Positions 1 through 11,379 of a stretch of DNA of 64,000 nt are shown one piece after another. A model generated the notes under the pieces. It ran no database searches. It was not told the origin of the DNA and saw only the letters and a program-made list of their open reading frames with translations. Made by a program: the position numbers and the translations under genes. The DNA is taken from the NCBI GenBank assembly GCA_037447655.1, contig JBBHKE010000791.1, forward strand, positions 113,446 to 177,445, given 5' to 3'. Each line of letters starts with the position of its first letter. Within the stretch, counting starts at the first letter, position 1. Source of the DNA: Zygnema cylindricum. Its lineage: Eukaryota > Streptophyta > Zygnematophyceae > Zygnematales > Zygnemataceae.

Positions 1-871
1 GTCACGCATCTAAATCCTATGTCACTCTCCTCTCTTGTTCTAAAGGTTTACAATTTGAAACTCCTAAAGCCTCCGGTTTCATTTAGTATACTAACATCAA
101 AAGACTACATGCAACAAAATCCGCAAAGCACACGACATCGAACATATGGGCATGTTGCTTAATCAAAAAAGACAAACTTCAAAACCGACCAGTGCAAGTT
201 CGGATGCAGAATATCTGCACCAGCAGATCAAGTTACCACATGGGCTGCTGATGCATTGGCAAATATATATTTCTATGGGATTACTTCCAAAGTTTGCCAC
301 GAAGCAAGAAAAATGAAGGCAAAGGCGAGAGAGAAATGAGAAAGGCGGAGGCAAGAGAGGAGAGATGATAAGAAGGTTAAATCAGCAACCTACGGCGAAG
401 AAAAGACTGACCATCCAACCGGTACTTCATGTGTAATTGCAAATAGTAAGCCCATCACTGATTCGACTCTTGTCCCATAAGCCTGTTTGGCTTCCTGGTG
501 GACAATGACATTTCATGGTGATGATGCTGAGTATCAGCTGTACAGAACCTCATGCCTGTGAGCGAAAAAATATTGCCACAAGTATTAACACAGTAGTCTT
601 TACATTCAGTCCCTCGAAAGTCCAATGATCCAATTAGCCCTTGATCTTCATCCTTGCAAGGCATTCGACCAACTACCTTGTTCTCCCATACGGACCCTTA
701 ACAGAAATATCGGATGCGACACTGTAAATTGGGGCATTAGGACATACTATAACAGGCAATCAATGGTGTGCAACTGTCAAAGATGAACTTTTCAGTGAAA
801 ATAGTGACACTCTTCCACCGGTCAAAGTAGACCATGGGAGAATTTCAAATCAATCCACCACAAGACCTTAC
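1..871. other. sequence downstream of the BTB gene, no clear exon
   Basis: This stretch should hold the 3' part of the BTB gene. I see no exon that continues the BACK-like frame from position 872. A minus-strand open frame at 455-664 has no recognisable motif and was not accepted. Confidence 0.4.
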
Positions 872-3482
872 CCTGTTAAGGAGAGCAACTTCACATTCCC
901 GCTTGAGAGATGGGAGCATGTACTCCTCAGCTAGCATTAAGAGTGCTGCTGCGTCTTCAGCTTCCTCTGGCATCTCAATCTGTGACGTTCAGACCACCAT
1001 TAGATGAGTCGTTAGCGCCATTACAATGCAGGAAAATTTAGAAACTAATCACATATTTGGAAAGCCACAGTTATCATAAGAACCGAGTACTTGGATCCAA
1101 CATTGCACCTGTAAGTGCATTTTTTTTTCAGACCACAAATAGTCAGTCATTCGATCACAAACGTGATAGGCAAAAAAAGGAACGAAAGCTACATCTGCCA
1201 AATGCCATGAAATAGATAAGATTTATTGCAAGTTCGGTGTTCAAGGTTTTTGAAGTTTACCGCATTGCTAAACGACAATACAAATCATCATCTTCAGACG
1301 TAAGTCCAAAAGGCAAACCAGCAGGACAGGGAACACTAAATTGTCAGCACTAGGATCATATCTAATGCAGCTTTCCGAGCACGAAAAAACAATAATGGCA
1401 ATACAACAAAAAATAATAAGAAATAACAACAAATTAACCAAAGAGTATGAAAGAGTATTCAATAGTTAAATTTACAGGCAGTCTTAGAGCAAAAAAAATC
1501 AATCAAAAGAGAAAATTCAAGGCATGCTGTTGTGGATTCCCTTTATGAAATCATCTAGTTTTAAGCAATTAAGTTGCTTCCCCATTTGAACATATGGGAC
1601 ATTGATAAGAATGAACATATGACAATGTGTATTACCATATTGAAATTTTGACAACGCCAACTGTATTCAACCAGCTAAAGGCACCAAAAACGCACAAACA
1701 TCACTACCAAAAAGAGCACATACCTATAAATATTATCTACATCTTGAATTTGGTCATAGAAGGTAAACATACTTCATCTGTATAGAGGTAGCGCAAAAGG
1801 GCACGCATCAGTTGCGGTTGATGCTCAGATAAAGCAACTTCCTGCTGATGGCCCTCAACAAAATTATCGGAAAACATGCCTCGAAATTTTTCACTCCTCG
1901 CGCACAATATTGCCTACATTTTATACGCAAACCAGTCAGACATTCTACAGCAAAAATACCTCCAAGACAATTATGAGGAACTATGAGCAGCAATTATGAG
2001 GAAAAAGAGGAATTCCACTTCCAGCCAGGTCTCTATAGAAATGGCCTATTCTTAAACTAAACAGCGACCGACTCAGACTTCCGCAAAGCAAAACAAGAGA
2101 GTTGAGTTAAAACATATAAAGGACTCTTGCCAAACTTTCGCAGACGACTTCTAATTTTCAAACTACCAGCTGCCACCAAAGTTATCGGCAAAATTGAAAT
2201 GGAAAGCATAGTTCTAAAGAATGGAAAAATATGGAATTCTGTACATGCATTGTACCCAAAAAACCCTTAGAATACGCATAAAAATGGGGTCACCAGATAC
2301 AGCATTTCCACACGTTTTTGCACTTTTTAACTATTACAAAGAGTGGGCAATCAAACCTTGACAGCAGGAATCCGAACTTTTTCCTTTCCAACCAACAAGA
2401 CAACATCCGCGTACTCAGGTCGATTCAGAAGATTGCTAAAGTCAGCCACCCTGGATAAGGAAACGTTCACATGTTAACCATACCATACTCCAGACTGCTC
2501 AAAAACCAGCCAAAGCTGAAGTCTCATAATAAGAATATAAAATTCATTTAACATGAAGAATTTTTGTGTAAAGCCACACATCTGGAATGAAATATACCAG
2601 AGATAGTAAAACCATAAACTTCCAGAATATAAGGGAAATTGTCAGATTACACTGCCTATCGTTATTAGTGTTAGACAGTTTACGGGCTTGAAAATGTCTT
2701 GGAGCAATCAAACGATGAGACGGAACCTTTCAATTGATTGCCCCCAAAAAAAAAATCCCGGTTGAAAACAAAGTGAAGGATGTTCTAGTGCCCAAACAAT
2801 GTTTAACACTGACAGCAATGAGCAGTGTAGTGTGCAAAAAACGACATCTTGAGTCCATGTCAACGAACTACAATACAAAGCAGTAAACCTGCTCAACTCG
2901 CCTTGTGGAAGGAACCTTCGCAACACGATTTAGAAAGGCTGCCTCGTGCTTCACCAGAATAACGTCCTGGTCGATCATAAAAAGGTCGCTTGGAGCGTGT
3001 GTATCAGCAACGGTCATACCACCAAAAGTGAACACGAGCGCATCTGGTGTAACTCCCACCTAGTTGAGACCAGCGAAAAAATCACTTCAAACTCTGTCCA
3101 GAAGGGAACAGTATGCCCTAACAAAAAGTTGTGCTTACTAAACTTATTCAATTGCCATTCCTTATTGACATTAAAAAAAAAACAAAAAAACTAACTTCTT
3201 TTCCACACCTCATTAAAGCCAGCAACAAGCAATGACCGGGTTGTCTCAGCCATAAAACAAATGCACACAAACAGCACTTATACACTTTTACATAAGTCGA
3301 ATTGAACATACTTTTGTCGAGAAAGCACGCTTCAACTTCTTCAACTTTGTGTTGACGTTAATGCGAAATAATACTGTCGTATGTTGCTTAGCCCGGAGCG
3401 TCTTTGCATCTACATCAGAATATATATCTTCTTCTGCCTTAACAGTGAGCCCAATGGCCGCGTTGTTTGCTAAATCCGCCAT
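872..3482 (-). CDS. BTB/POZ-BACK protein with Kelch-like N-terminal part (multi-exon, incomplete)
   Basis: Exons in transcript order are 3312-3482, 2889-3059, 2357-2450, 1773-1913 and 872-979. The first two join in phase 0. They carry a Kelch-like stretch (VFTFGGMTV, then SDLFMID). The next two join in phase 0 into a BTB fold: YADVVLLVG, IPAVK, then AILCARSEKFRGMF and LLRYLYTDE. The last exon, also phase 0, gives ALLMLAEEYMLPSLKRECE, typical of the helices after BTB. BTB proteins dimerise and often act as Cullin-3 substrate adaptors, so that role is inferred. The usual IPAHK histidine is Val here. The exon ending at 2889 is phase 0 but the one starting at 2450 needs phase 2, so an exon is missing or a donor is misjudged. 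The ATG at 3482 is a guess, since the frame is open to 3554. The 3' end is not found. Confidence 0.72.
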
Positions 3483-4385
3483 CCCCCGTCTAAGTGGTTG
3501 ACTTGCTGGTTGACCAAGAAACCACTGAATAGGCGAGAGGAGGTATTCCAGAATCATTCACCAATTTTTCAGCTTTAACAACAAGAATCAGGCTCAGCAA
3601 ACCAAATCATAAAAGTACTTAAACTCAAAAAAGAGCAGGGATTCTAGAATTATCCACGAATCCTTCAGCTTTAACAATTAGAGACAGGCCTCGCAAACCA
3701 ATTCAAAGAAGTACTTGCGATCAAAAATCGGTTCCAATCAAAGTCGACACAAGCTGGCAAACAAAAGCTTAGGCGAAATGACAACCAGACGAGACATCTC
3801 TCATGTATGCGAACTACTTTTATTTGAACGGAAGCGCGAGCATGCACGAACTATTAATGCAAACAGGTGAAGAGGATTGTCACCTTCAGGAGAAGAGCAA
3901 GCTACAGTAAATACAACTTGCTGAACATCGCTCCATCGAAACACGATGGAATAACATCATCGCATGGGTGCGCGAGAATATCATAGCCTAAAAGTGCGAA
4001 AAACTATGAAACTCTATACAGGATGAGAATTGAGAAACCCATACGAAACGCGTACGGTAACTGCAAAAAGCCAAAAACCATATAAGGACCATATAATATC
4101 TAAACACTTGATATACTGCAGCGCTCCACACATTTGGACTTTGCAAACTATTGAGATTTATTCCGCACGCCCGACGGACGAATAGGTTAACCGACGTTAC
4201 ATCGGTTCGCTTTTTCCTGTAAGTACGCTGAGCCCACCTACGTGAATATTCGGATATCCCGCCCCCAAACCCGTGGGATAGTCTGAGTTGTCACACGGAA
4301 GATTGTTGCTAAGGTAAAGTACAGTGGCAATCATTTTGGTGTGCAATCTCATTATGCAACCTGAACTGGATGTACCTATAGGCTG
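3483..4385. other. intergenic, nothing recognised
   Basis: This is a possible 5' region of the minus-strand BTB gene. Positions 3541-3760 contain a weak local duplication: the phrases caatttttcagctttaacaa and gaatccttcagctttaacaa recur with similar flanks. No gene or clear regulatory site is visible. Confidence 0.35.
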
Positions 4386-4993
4386 TACACCGCGCATCGT
4401 TATTAGTGTCAAAGTTTAAATAGTGTGTAAGTAAATATACCGTCATTGACGCTAATTAAGAATTTGAAAATTAAAAAAAAAAAGGTTTATTCTAATTTCA
4501 GTGTTAACTTTTTTAAACCGTCAGATTCAGACGATCGGACGGTCGCTGATCAAATTAGCGATGTAAGAAGATCACATGAAAAGCCCATAACACAACTTAC
4601 GAAAGGACTATCTGTCATATTAGCGTCTGCAAATTTGAACGTCCGCGTGTTTTAGTTCGCTAAAAAATTTCGTCCGTCGGCGTGCGCTGAACTATGATCA
4701 TACGTCACATTCGTACGTCCGTACAATAGTGTCCACAGCACACACCCATACAGTATGCCTACTCTAAATGAAACAATTAGCGTACTTTACGGTAAATTGT
4801 GTTTTTTCGGGTACACCATGATACTAATTTATCATGTACTCTAATTTGTAAACTGCTTTGTAAAAATTTTCAGCACGTAATATGTCCACACTAAAACATA
4901 TAGATGTACGAAATTGTTCAAATCGTACACCGTCGCGTTTTTTTGACATCTGCGTATGCCGAAAAATATTTACGCAATTATATATTATTATAT

Positions 4994-5226
4994 TTTCTGT
5001 ACTTTTAAATTTAAAAATGTACGAAATAGTACAGATCTGACAGACCGTACACCACACTATTTAAAAGGACACTAAATTACAGTTATGAACCGCATTGAGC
5101 GGGGTACCTCAAATAACGTGCAAAAACATTTAGCGTACTTTATTCTATTTGAGAATTTGCCCCAAAAAAAGGGGTACCCCAATTAGCGTCATGTACGCTA
5201 ATAGCGATTCACGGTGTACAGTACAG
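4994..5226 (+). repeat. 233-bp direct repeat, copy 1
   Basis: This copy is collinear with 5611-5843 at a constant offset of 617 bp. I saw one substitution (AAAAGGACAC versus AAAAGAACAC) and no indel. It contains ggggtaccccaattagcgtc and ends in the MITE-like terminus cgattcacggtgta. Confidence 0.9.
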
Positions 5227-5610
5227 GAGGGGTTTCGAACACGCACGGCTCTGGGTGCGGGACCTTCGGCACCTCTCTTCAATATGTGAAATTTGCCGTA
5301 AGTCCCACACTTACAAGATACCTACCCGGTATCGAACAATCCGTAAAAAAAAAAATTACGCGTAATTCTGTTGGGTTCAAACGCTAATATTTTTTTTTAC
5401 CGTAGCGTTTGTCTTTTGACTTTTATGATACTGCCCGACTATTTGAAAACTGGTTTTTTCATTTGACGTCGACTCATGTGTTGATTTTTTCATCTGACGT
5501 CAAATGACGTGGGTACGTATAACATAAAGCTTCAAATTATATGTTAATTAGTACAACAGGACATTGTGAATTACTTTATCCGTACACCGCCCATTATATA
5601 TTAGATTTAA

Positions 5611-5843
5611 TTTCTGTACTTTTAAATTTAAAAATGTACGAAATAGTACAGATCTGACAGACCGTACACCACACTATTTAAAAGAACACTAAATTACAGT
5701 TATGAACCGCATTGAGCGGGGTACCTCAAATAACGTGCAAAAACATTTAGCGTACTTTATTCTATTTGAGAATTTGCCCCAAAAAAAGGGGTACCCCAAT
5801 TAGCGTCATGTACGCTAATAGCGATTCACGGTGTACAGTACAG
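5611..5843 (+). repeat. 233-bp direct repeat, copy 2
   Basis: Near-identical partner of 4994-5226. It lies about 380 bp upstream of the MIS12 start codon. The intervening 5227-5610 is unique in this window. High identity implies a recent duplication or two recent insertions of one element. Confidence 0.9.
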
Positions 5844-6219
5844 TACAGACTGTACTGTACATTAAAAGAACTAGTCTTTCCAAGTAGTTTTCGCACCTTT
5901 TGAACCATGAAATGTTCGCACTTTTAAAATCTTACTGCTTATCCATGTCTTATTGCAGCCCATGAGCTTTGTATGTTTGTCTCCTCCCACGTGAATAATA
6001 GCAGAGGGTAAGCAAACAACAAAAAGATTTTGAATAAATTTAGGGCTGTTATTTGCCTTTAAAAACTAGAGGACCAGGGAGCATTACTTCATTAGTTTCA
6101 TTAGTGAAGTGAAGCGAATTTAGATCCGGCACATTGCTCAATTGCAAAGTCTATTCTACCTGTTTAGGATATATTTTCATGGCATGATTACTGCAAAATA
6201 ATTATCTGCGGATCAGACG

Positions 6220-9200
6220 ATGGACAAGGTCGAGATTGAAAAAGAGAAGATGATGGACAAAGACGAGATTGAAAACGAGAGTTCTTTGTCAGAAACTGAA
6301 GCATCTTTCTCGCGGCTAGGAATGGATCCTTCAACTTTCAATGGTGATGTTTTTAATATTGTAAGCACCACGGGTACAAAGATACTCATGATTTTTTTCT
6401 GGTTATTGCTCTGTTATAAGATGTTTTTCTTTTACTGCCACCCACCTGCAGCTATTTTGGAGCATATCTCAAAATGTGCGAAAACAACTGGAAACAAAAT
6501 GGTTACGCTGTATATTTGTTTATAATGTGGTTTTTTGGAGTAAAGGTCAGGAAACACATATATCGTCTCCAATTGTTTTCGTGCATTTGAACTTCGTTTT
6601 GGAGTATGGGAGGTCCTTTGCATAAACGTGAATTTCGTCTCACCGGACAATGGTGATGCTAACTGCCATTCGGCGAAGAATTTGAAGGGATTATGTATTG
6701 GAACGCTGTCTCTCGAGTATTCATTGTTCGTGAAAGGCATTTTTTTGCATTTTTGAATGTTTTTGTGCTCGTCAGATTCTGCTTATAAACTATATTTTGT
6801 TTTGCAGGTAGACCTGTATCTTGCGGAATCTACTGAGGCTTTACAAAGGTATGGCTTGCTTAAAAAAAAAATGCTTTTCTACTACATCATCTCCAAAATG
6901 TGAAACCACTGGAAGTCCACTTTCATTTTCTTCTGCAAAAAGATTGATAATGCACTGTTGACTCAGCATTGTAAAAACCTTGTCTTTTTCGTTGTACTTT
7001 TATGATGTGACAAGTATTTCAGATAGGTACACTGTGTATCGTTATTAGCGTCAAGGATTTATTACCTTGGGGTTTATATCAGTGTTATTAATTCTAATTC
7101 AGTTCGAATGACATGGCTGGTTTTGAGCCGTTTAAAGAATTAGCGTTAAGAAAAAACAATTAGTGTCATTGATACTATTACCTTTGAGAGGTAGAATTTA
7201 GGGGCACTGATATAGTGTTATTCACGCTAATAACGATACATGGTGTAGGTTTGTTCTACCTCTCTTGGTGTATTAATTGGTGAAATGTACTCATGCAGTG
7301 TTCTTTTGGAGAAATTTGCTCCTGTAAATCCTGGCGATAAAGAAAAGACCATCAAGGTAATCAAAGTACCATGACTATCAAGGTCATTGCCTGTTTAACA
7401 ACGGTTTCTATTGACGGTTCTAACAGATGTTGATTATTTTTCAATTTCATCGTTGAGCGAATTGCATTTTAAGTTAATATTGAGTTACTCAAGTTAATGT
7501 ACGTCCTCCATTGCGTCCACACCTTAAATGCTCCATCTTCTCTTTCAGTAAAACGCTCAGATTTAACCTTCAAAAGTTTGACTGGGTTAAGTCTTTATGA
7601 AGGCATATGGTTATGTCCAAATAGCTTACATCCTTTCCGAGGTGGATGGACGCGGGTGGTATTTGAACTGGCATTGTGATTTGTGCACCTAAAAAGTTAC
7701 ACAGGGACTGCCTTTTAAATGTAAATTCCTGTTTTTCATTTTTTGAACAGCATTGTGATTTGTGAGCTTATAAGTTACGGCGAGACTTGCCTTTTAAGTG
7801 TAATGTCTCTTTTTTTTTGTTTTTCTTCCCTTTAATGAACTAGCATTGTAGTTGTGACCTTATTAGCTACACAGAGACTGCCTTTAAATGTAATTTATTT
7901 ATTTATTTGTTTTCTTTTTCTTTTTCTTTTTCTTTTTGAACTAGCACTGTAGTTTGTGACCTTCTAAGTTACACAGTGGCTGGCCTTGTAAATGTAAAGT
8001 CTCTTTTTTTTTTCTTTTTTTTTCTTCTTTCTTTTTTCTTTTTGGAACCAACCGTTGTGGTTTGTGACCTCATAAGTTACACAGAGACTGCCCTTTTTGA
8101 GTCTTATGTAATAACAGAGTTAATGGATACAGCTAATTAACGTCTGCATCTCCTTTGCACAGTCTGTGGACTCTATTTACGACATTCTTACCGAATCATT
8201 GGACAAAAATTGGCTTGAATTTGAAAATTACACTCGTCAAAACGTGTTTCGAATTCCGGAAGGCCTTCACATTCCTTCTTCAGAGGTACGCTCAAAAAAG
8301 GAATTCAAGAAATTAACAGCACACAAAACACAAACACAAAACAGAAAACAGAAAACAATACAAAACACAAAACAAACAAAACAACACAACAAAAAAATAT
8401 TGTGTGCGTGTTCTTCGTGGTGTGTGGTGCGTATGCCCTTCGGTGGTTTACAAAGAATGTAGAGTGTTTGCCGTTTTATTTAGACAGTAGCTGAAATTCT
8501 AATGCCAGTCTTCATTGGACGGGGCTTGGAAAACTCTAAAAAACCCTACATACCCTAAAAAACTCCAAGAAACCCTCGAAACTGATGCCAGAAGAACATG
8601 GCAGAAGTCGCTGTCTGGCATGACAAGCACGCCACGGAGGAAAACTCTAAAACACACTACTACCCCCTAAAAAACGCTGAAAACCAGAAGAACTCTAAAA
8701 AACTCATGTCAAAGGAGAGCATGGCGGAAGTTGCTGTTGATGTGACAAGCACGTCACTGAGTCGAGTGGGCAGGACAGGAGGATGGATGGAAAGGAGAAC
8801 CAATGGTCGCAGGATCATCAGAAAGAGAAAGGAGGCTGGATACTGAGCTTGACACCCTAAGGCAGACGGTGGCACAGGTATCTCTCTCCCTCTCCCTCTC
8901 CCTCTGCCTTTCCCTCCCTTTCCTTCTCCCTCTCCCTCCCTCTCTCCCTCTCCCTCTCCCTCTCCCTCTCCTCCCCTTCCCTCCCCTCCCTCCCCTCCCC
9001 TCCCCTCCCCTCCCCTCTCCCCTCTCCCTCTCCTCTCCTCTCCGTCCAAAAACTCTGTATAAACTCTAAAAAAAACTAAATATGCATGCTAAGGTCTAGG
9101 GAAAGTCCTTGGTCTCATGAGCAAAAAGGATGGAAACGATATATGTGGTTTCACCATACTATGTGAAAACCCCGTACAAAACGCATATGCTACCGGATCA

Positions 9201-11379
9201 TTGGATATACCGTTTCATGTGTTTTAGCACTTTTGAAATGGTTAGGGGTGTAGGTTAAGACAACAAAAAGAGGACAAAGAGGGAGAGGGAGAAGGAGAGA
9301 GCGAGGATTCTGTTCCTTTCCTCGTGAAGGTTGTCATTGTTGGCCTTATTGTCTATATCACATGCATGCCTCTGTACTCTACTGATACACTACACCGCCC
9401 ATGGCTATTTGAGTTATTAACAGTAATTTGGTCGCGATTTTTTTTTGCTGAAAATCAGAAATCAGTATTGATAACACTTTGAAGGGAGGGGGCTACAATC
9501 CTCCATGTCTCTCTTCACTAAATTAGTAGGATACTTAATAATTTCTTTACTCTAATAGCGAAGGGCGGTGTAGCGACACTTATGAAACCTGAAACTGGAA
9601 AACGATTTTCCCTGTAGATATTTTTGTGCATATCTCCTGATGCACCTTTTGTCAAGAATATGAAGTAGTTATTCAGATGAAGGATGTTTAGTCTAGTTTA
9701 TAAGTTTCTTACTTTTGATTAGCAGATTTGACATTATGTGGATTATTAGCTTGTCTGAATCGGGAAGTAAAGATCATTTGTGCATATAGCAGATTTTTCA
9801 GCTGCATTGCCCATTTGCTATTAATTACTCTTAACTCGAGTTATTGCTTTTTTGACGCAAATACATTAATTAGTGTTAATAACAGTCTAACGAAGTGGCC
9901 CACTATGAGGCACGTGGCAGGACATACCTTAGCGTCGTTAATCCTAATAAAGTGTTAACGCTATTGATTCACTAAATACTTGTAACTATGAGAAGTGTCA
10001 CAAAGTTTTTTGTAAAAGTGCATGTTCGTTGGCTTTAATGCCGATATACTTTGTCTTTTTGGTGGGACAGGAGCAAGCCGAAATTGCTGCCCTCAGGAGA
10101 GAGCTTAGGGCTGTGGATAATGTCCAGCGATATAATCGTTCTGCCCGTGCCGTGAGTTCCTTAATACAGGAGGTGACTACCAATCAAGGTAAGCTTGACT
10201 TACTTGTTTTTCTTGAGTTCTTGAAAGGGTGCTTCGCAAAATTATCTGTTCTGTCTCAATTCCACCATTGTTGCCATTGGACTGCTTAATGACTAATTGC
10301 AAAATTACCACTTCCATTTCTTTGAGTCTTAAGCATCAGTGTTTAGTGAAAAGAAAACAAACAATGTTGAATTCTTCTTGCGGTTTTACAAAGACAGAAA
10401 CCTGATAAGCGTCCTTAATTTTTTGACTGACTCAGCAAGTCCTTTAACAGACTGCCTAACCACCTAACACAAGAATCTTTAAGTGACTGTTCTCACTTGG
10501 AATCTGGTAATTATTTTTCACTAAATCATTTTATAGGGTAATTACACATACGCGTTTACTCCCGTTACTGGCCAGAAATTGCAGTAATCGTACAAAAAAA
10601 TGTACAGTTTTTGGTACGATTACTGCGATTACTGGCCAGTAACGGCATCGATTGGGTATGTGTAAAAGCACTATTTTTCAAACACAATTGGCGATGTCTG
10701 TGTGTTCTCTCTATTTGGGCTTTGGGCTATTTTGTAAAACTATTTTCTTTTCCATTGTAATCGCAGAACCTTTCGAGCGTTTGCAAAATCTCATGGATCG
10801 TGCCGAGATCCTCAAGTCATCTCACGGCCAACGGAGTGGAGACAGTGGTGAGTGTTTAAGGGTTTTTTGCAATCATTATTATCATTGTCATCGTTATTAT
10901 CATTTTTATCACTCTTATCATTATTATCATATTAGTATTATCAGTAATAACTTATTATCGGTATTATTATCGTCATCGTCATCATTATTATTTTCATCAT
11001 TACTATTATCATCGTTACTCGATATCTGCCAGGTTGCATGTTCTCTGCAGAAATGTTTTCTTTAAATCACATGTTGTGAACAAGATGTTGTCAGACATTC
11101 ATGTCCCTTTTTTTAACTGCATTAGACATTGGTGTTATGAAAGTACGACTGCTAGAAAATAACCAGATGACTGTATTGGCAAATGAAGCAGAAAAAAGCA
11201 GCGTACAATTTTGGGGTTTATGCGGTTTATTTTTGAATTTTCTGGCTGAGTTTCCTCTTGCAGTCGAGGAAAAGAAAGTGGACGCAGCGACTGCTCAAAT
11301 GCTAGCTTTGTCTGTGGGAGAAATGAAACATGATCTAAAATTCTTGAAGGAGAAGCAAGAAATTATTCTAAAAAAATGA
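6220..11379 (+). CDS. MIS12: MIS12-like kinetochore protein, 8 exons, about 304 aa
   Basis: Exons are 6220-6360, 6808-6848, 7299-7356, 8163-8285, 8779-8877, 10071-10188, 10767-10847 and 11126-11379 (TGA). All junctions are GT-AG and all phases join. Mis12 is a core subunit of the MIS12/MIND complex that links the centromere to the outer kinetochore. Family features seen are LGMDPSTFNGDVFNI at the N-terminus, the charged helix SIYDILTESLDKNWLEFENY, and the signature NVFRIPEGLHIP. Heptad-like coiled coils follow (RRLDTELDTLRQ, AEIAALRREL, KHDLKFLKEKQEI). The protein is longer than the roughly 205-240 aa I recall for human and Arabidopsis. The last exon contains a hydrophobic stretch (residues from 11203-11262) that looks intron-like but does not splice in phase. 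Animal-like wording of the signature helix suggests a lineage distant from angiosperms. Confidence 0.85.
7028..7247. mobile_element. TA-flanked MITE in MIS12 intron 2
   Basis: TIRs start CACTGTGTATCGTTATTAGC on the left and CACCATGTATCGTTATTAGC on the reverse of the right end. Both are flanked by TA, for 220 bp including the TAs. TA target sites are characteristic of Tc1/mariner-type elements. There is no internal gene, so it is non-autonomous. It lies between exons 2 and 3. Confidence 0.8.
7660..8110 (+). repeat. five-copy tandem repeat of 80-105 bp in MIS12 intron 3
   Basis: Copies start near 7660, 7743, 7837, 7936 and 8041. Each has the core gaactagcattgtagtttgt, then ttacacagagactgcctttt, then a T-rich tail of variable length. 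Tail expansion accounts for most of the length differences. It is intronic, immediately before the exon carrying the Mis12 signature. Confidence 0.85.
8584..8758 (+). repeat. diverged duplication with CCCTAAA-like spacers
   Basis: A segment at about 8584-8634 (catggcagaagtcgctgtct then gacaagcacgccac) recurs at about 8708-8758 (catggcggaagttgctgttg then gacaagcacgtcac). Around both are runs such as ccctaaaaaactc that resemble plant telomere repeats but are not in register. Intronic, before MIS12 exon 5. Confidence 0.65.
8881..9042 (+). repeat. CTCCCT pyrimidine microsatellite
   Basis: Nearly pure pyrimidine on the plus strand, in CTCTCC/CTCCC units. It begins three bases after the exon 5 donor of MIS12. 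Open frames across it are low-complexity artefacts. Confidence 0.9.
9391..9572. mobile_element. TA-flanked MITE, variant termini, MIS12 intron 5
   Basis: Left TIR is CACCGCCCATGGCTATTTGA and the reverse of the right end is CACCGCCCTTCGCTATTAGA, each bordered by TA. Length is 182 bp. The termini relate to the other MITEs (CACCG..ATCG.TATTAG) but form a distinct subgroup. Confidence 0.75.
10543..10666. mobile_element. fold-back element in MIS12 intron 6
   Basis: The left arm runs from acacatacgcg through gttactggccag to gcagtaatcgta. The right arm is its inverse, through ctggccagtaac to gggtatgtgt. About 50-bp arms surround a short loop. It has the structure of a fold-back MITE; the target duplication is unclear (possibly TA). 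Confidence 0.7.
10868..11022 (+). repeat. ATTATCATC trinucleotide-rich tract
   Basis: Degenerate ATT/ATC/GTC triplet repeat in MIS12 intron 7. Open frames here are repeat artefacts. Confidence 0.8.

Larger units (their letters stand above)
4386..5843. repeat. TIR-rich repeat cluster upstream of MIS12
   Basis: The left edge reads TACACCGCGCATCGTTATTA. Ends of the same family in opposite orientation (AGCGATTCACGGTGTA) lie near 5203-5219 and 5820-5836. These match the TA-flanked MITE termini seen elsewhere in the window. Between them are AT-rich segments, GGGGTACC boxes and the two 233-bp direct repeats listed separately. No coding potential is convincing. Confidence 0.55.

Noticed and set aside
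455-664. 69-aa minus-strand frame as the next BTB exon
   Set aside because: No motif continues the BACK-like region and splice phases could not be matched.
8500-8720. interstitial telomere
   Set aside because: CCCTAAA-like words occur but are irregular and not in tandem register.
8660-9049. 129-aa Glu/Gly-rich minus-strand frame
   Set aside because: It is the complement of the CTCCCT repeat inside a MIS12 intron.
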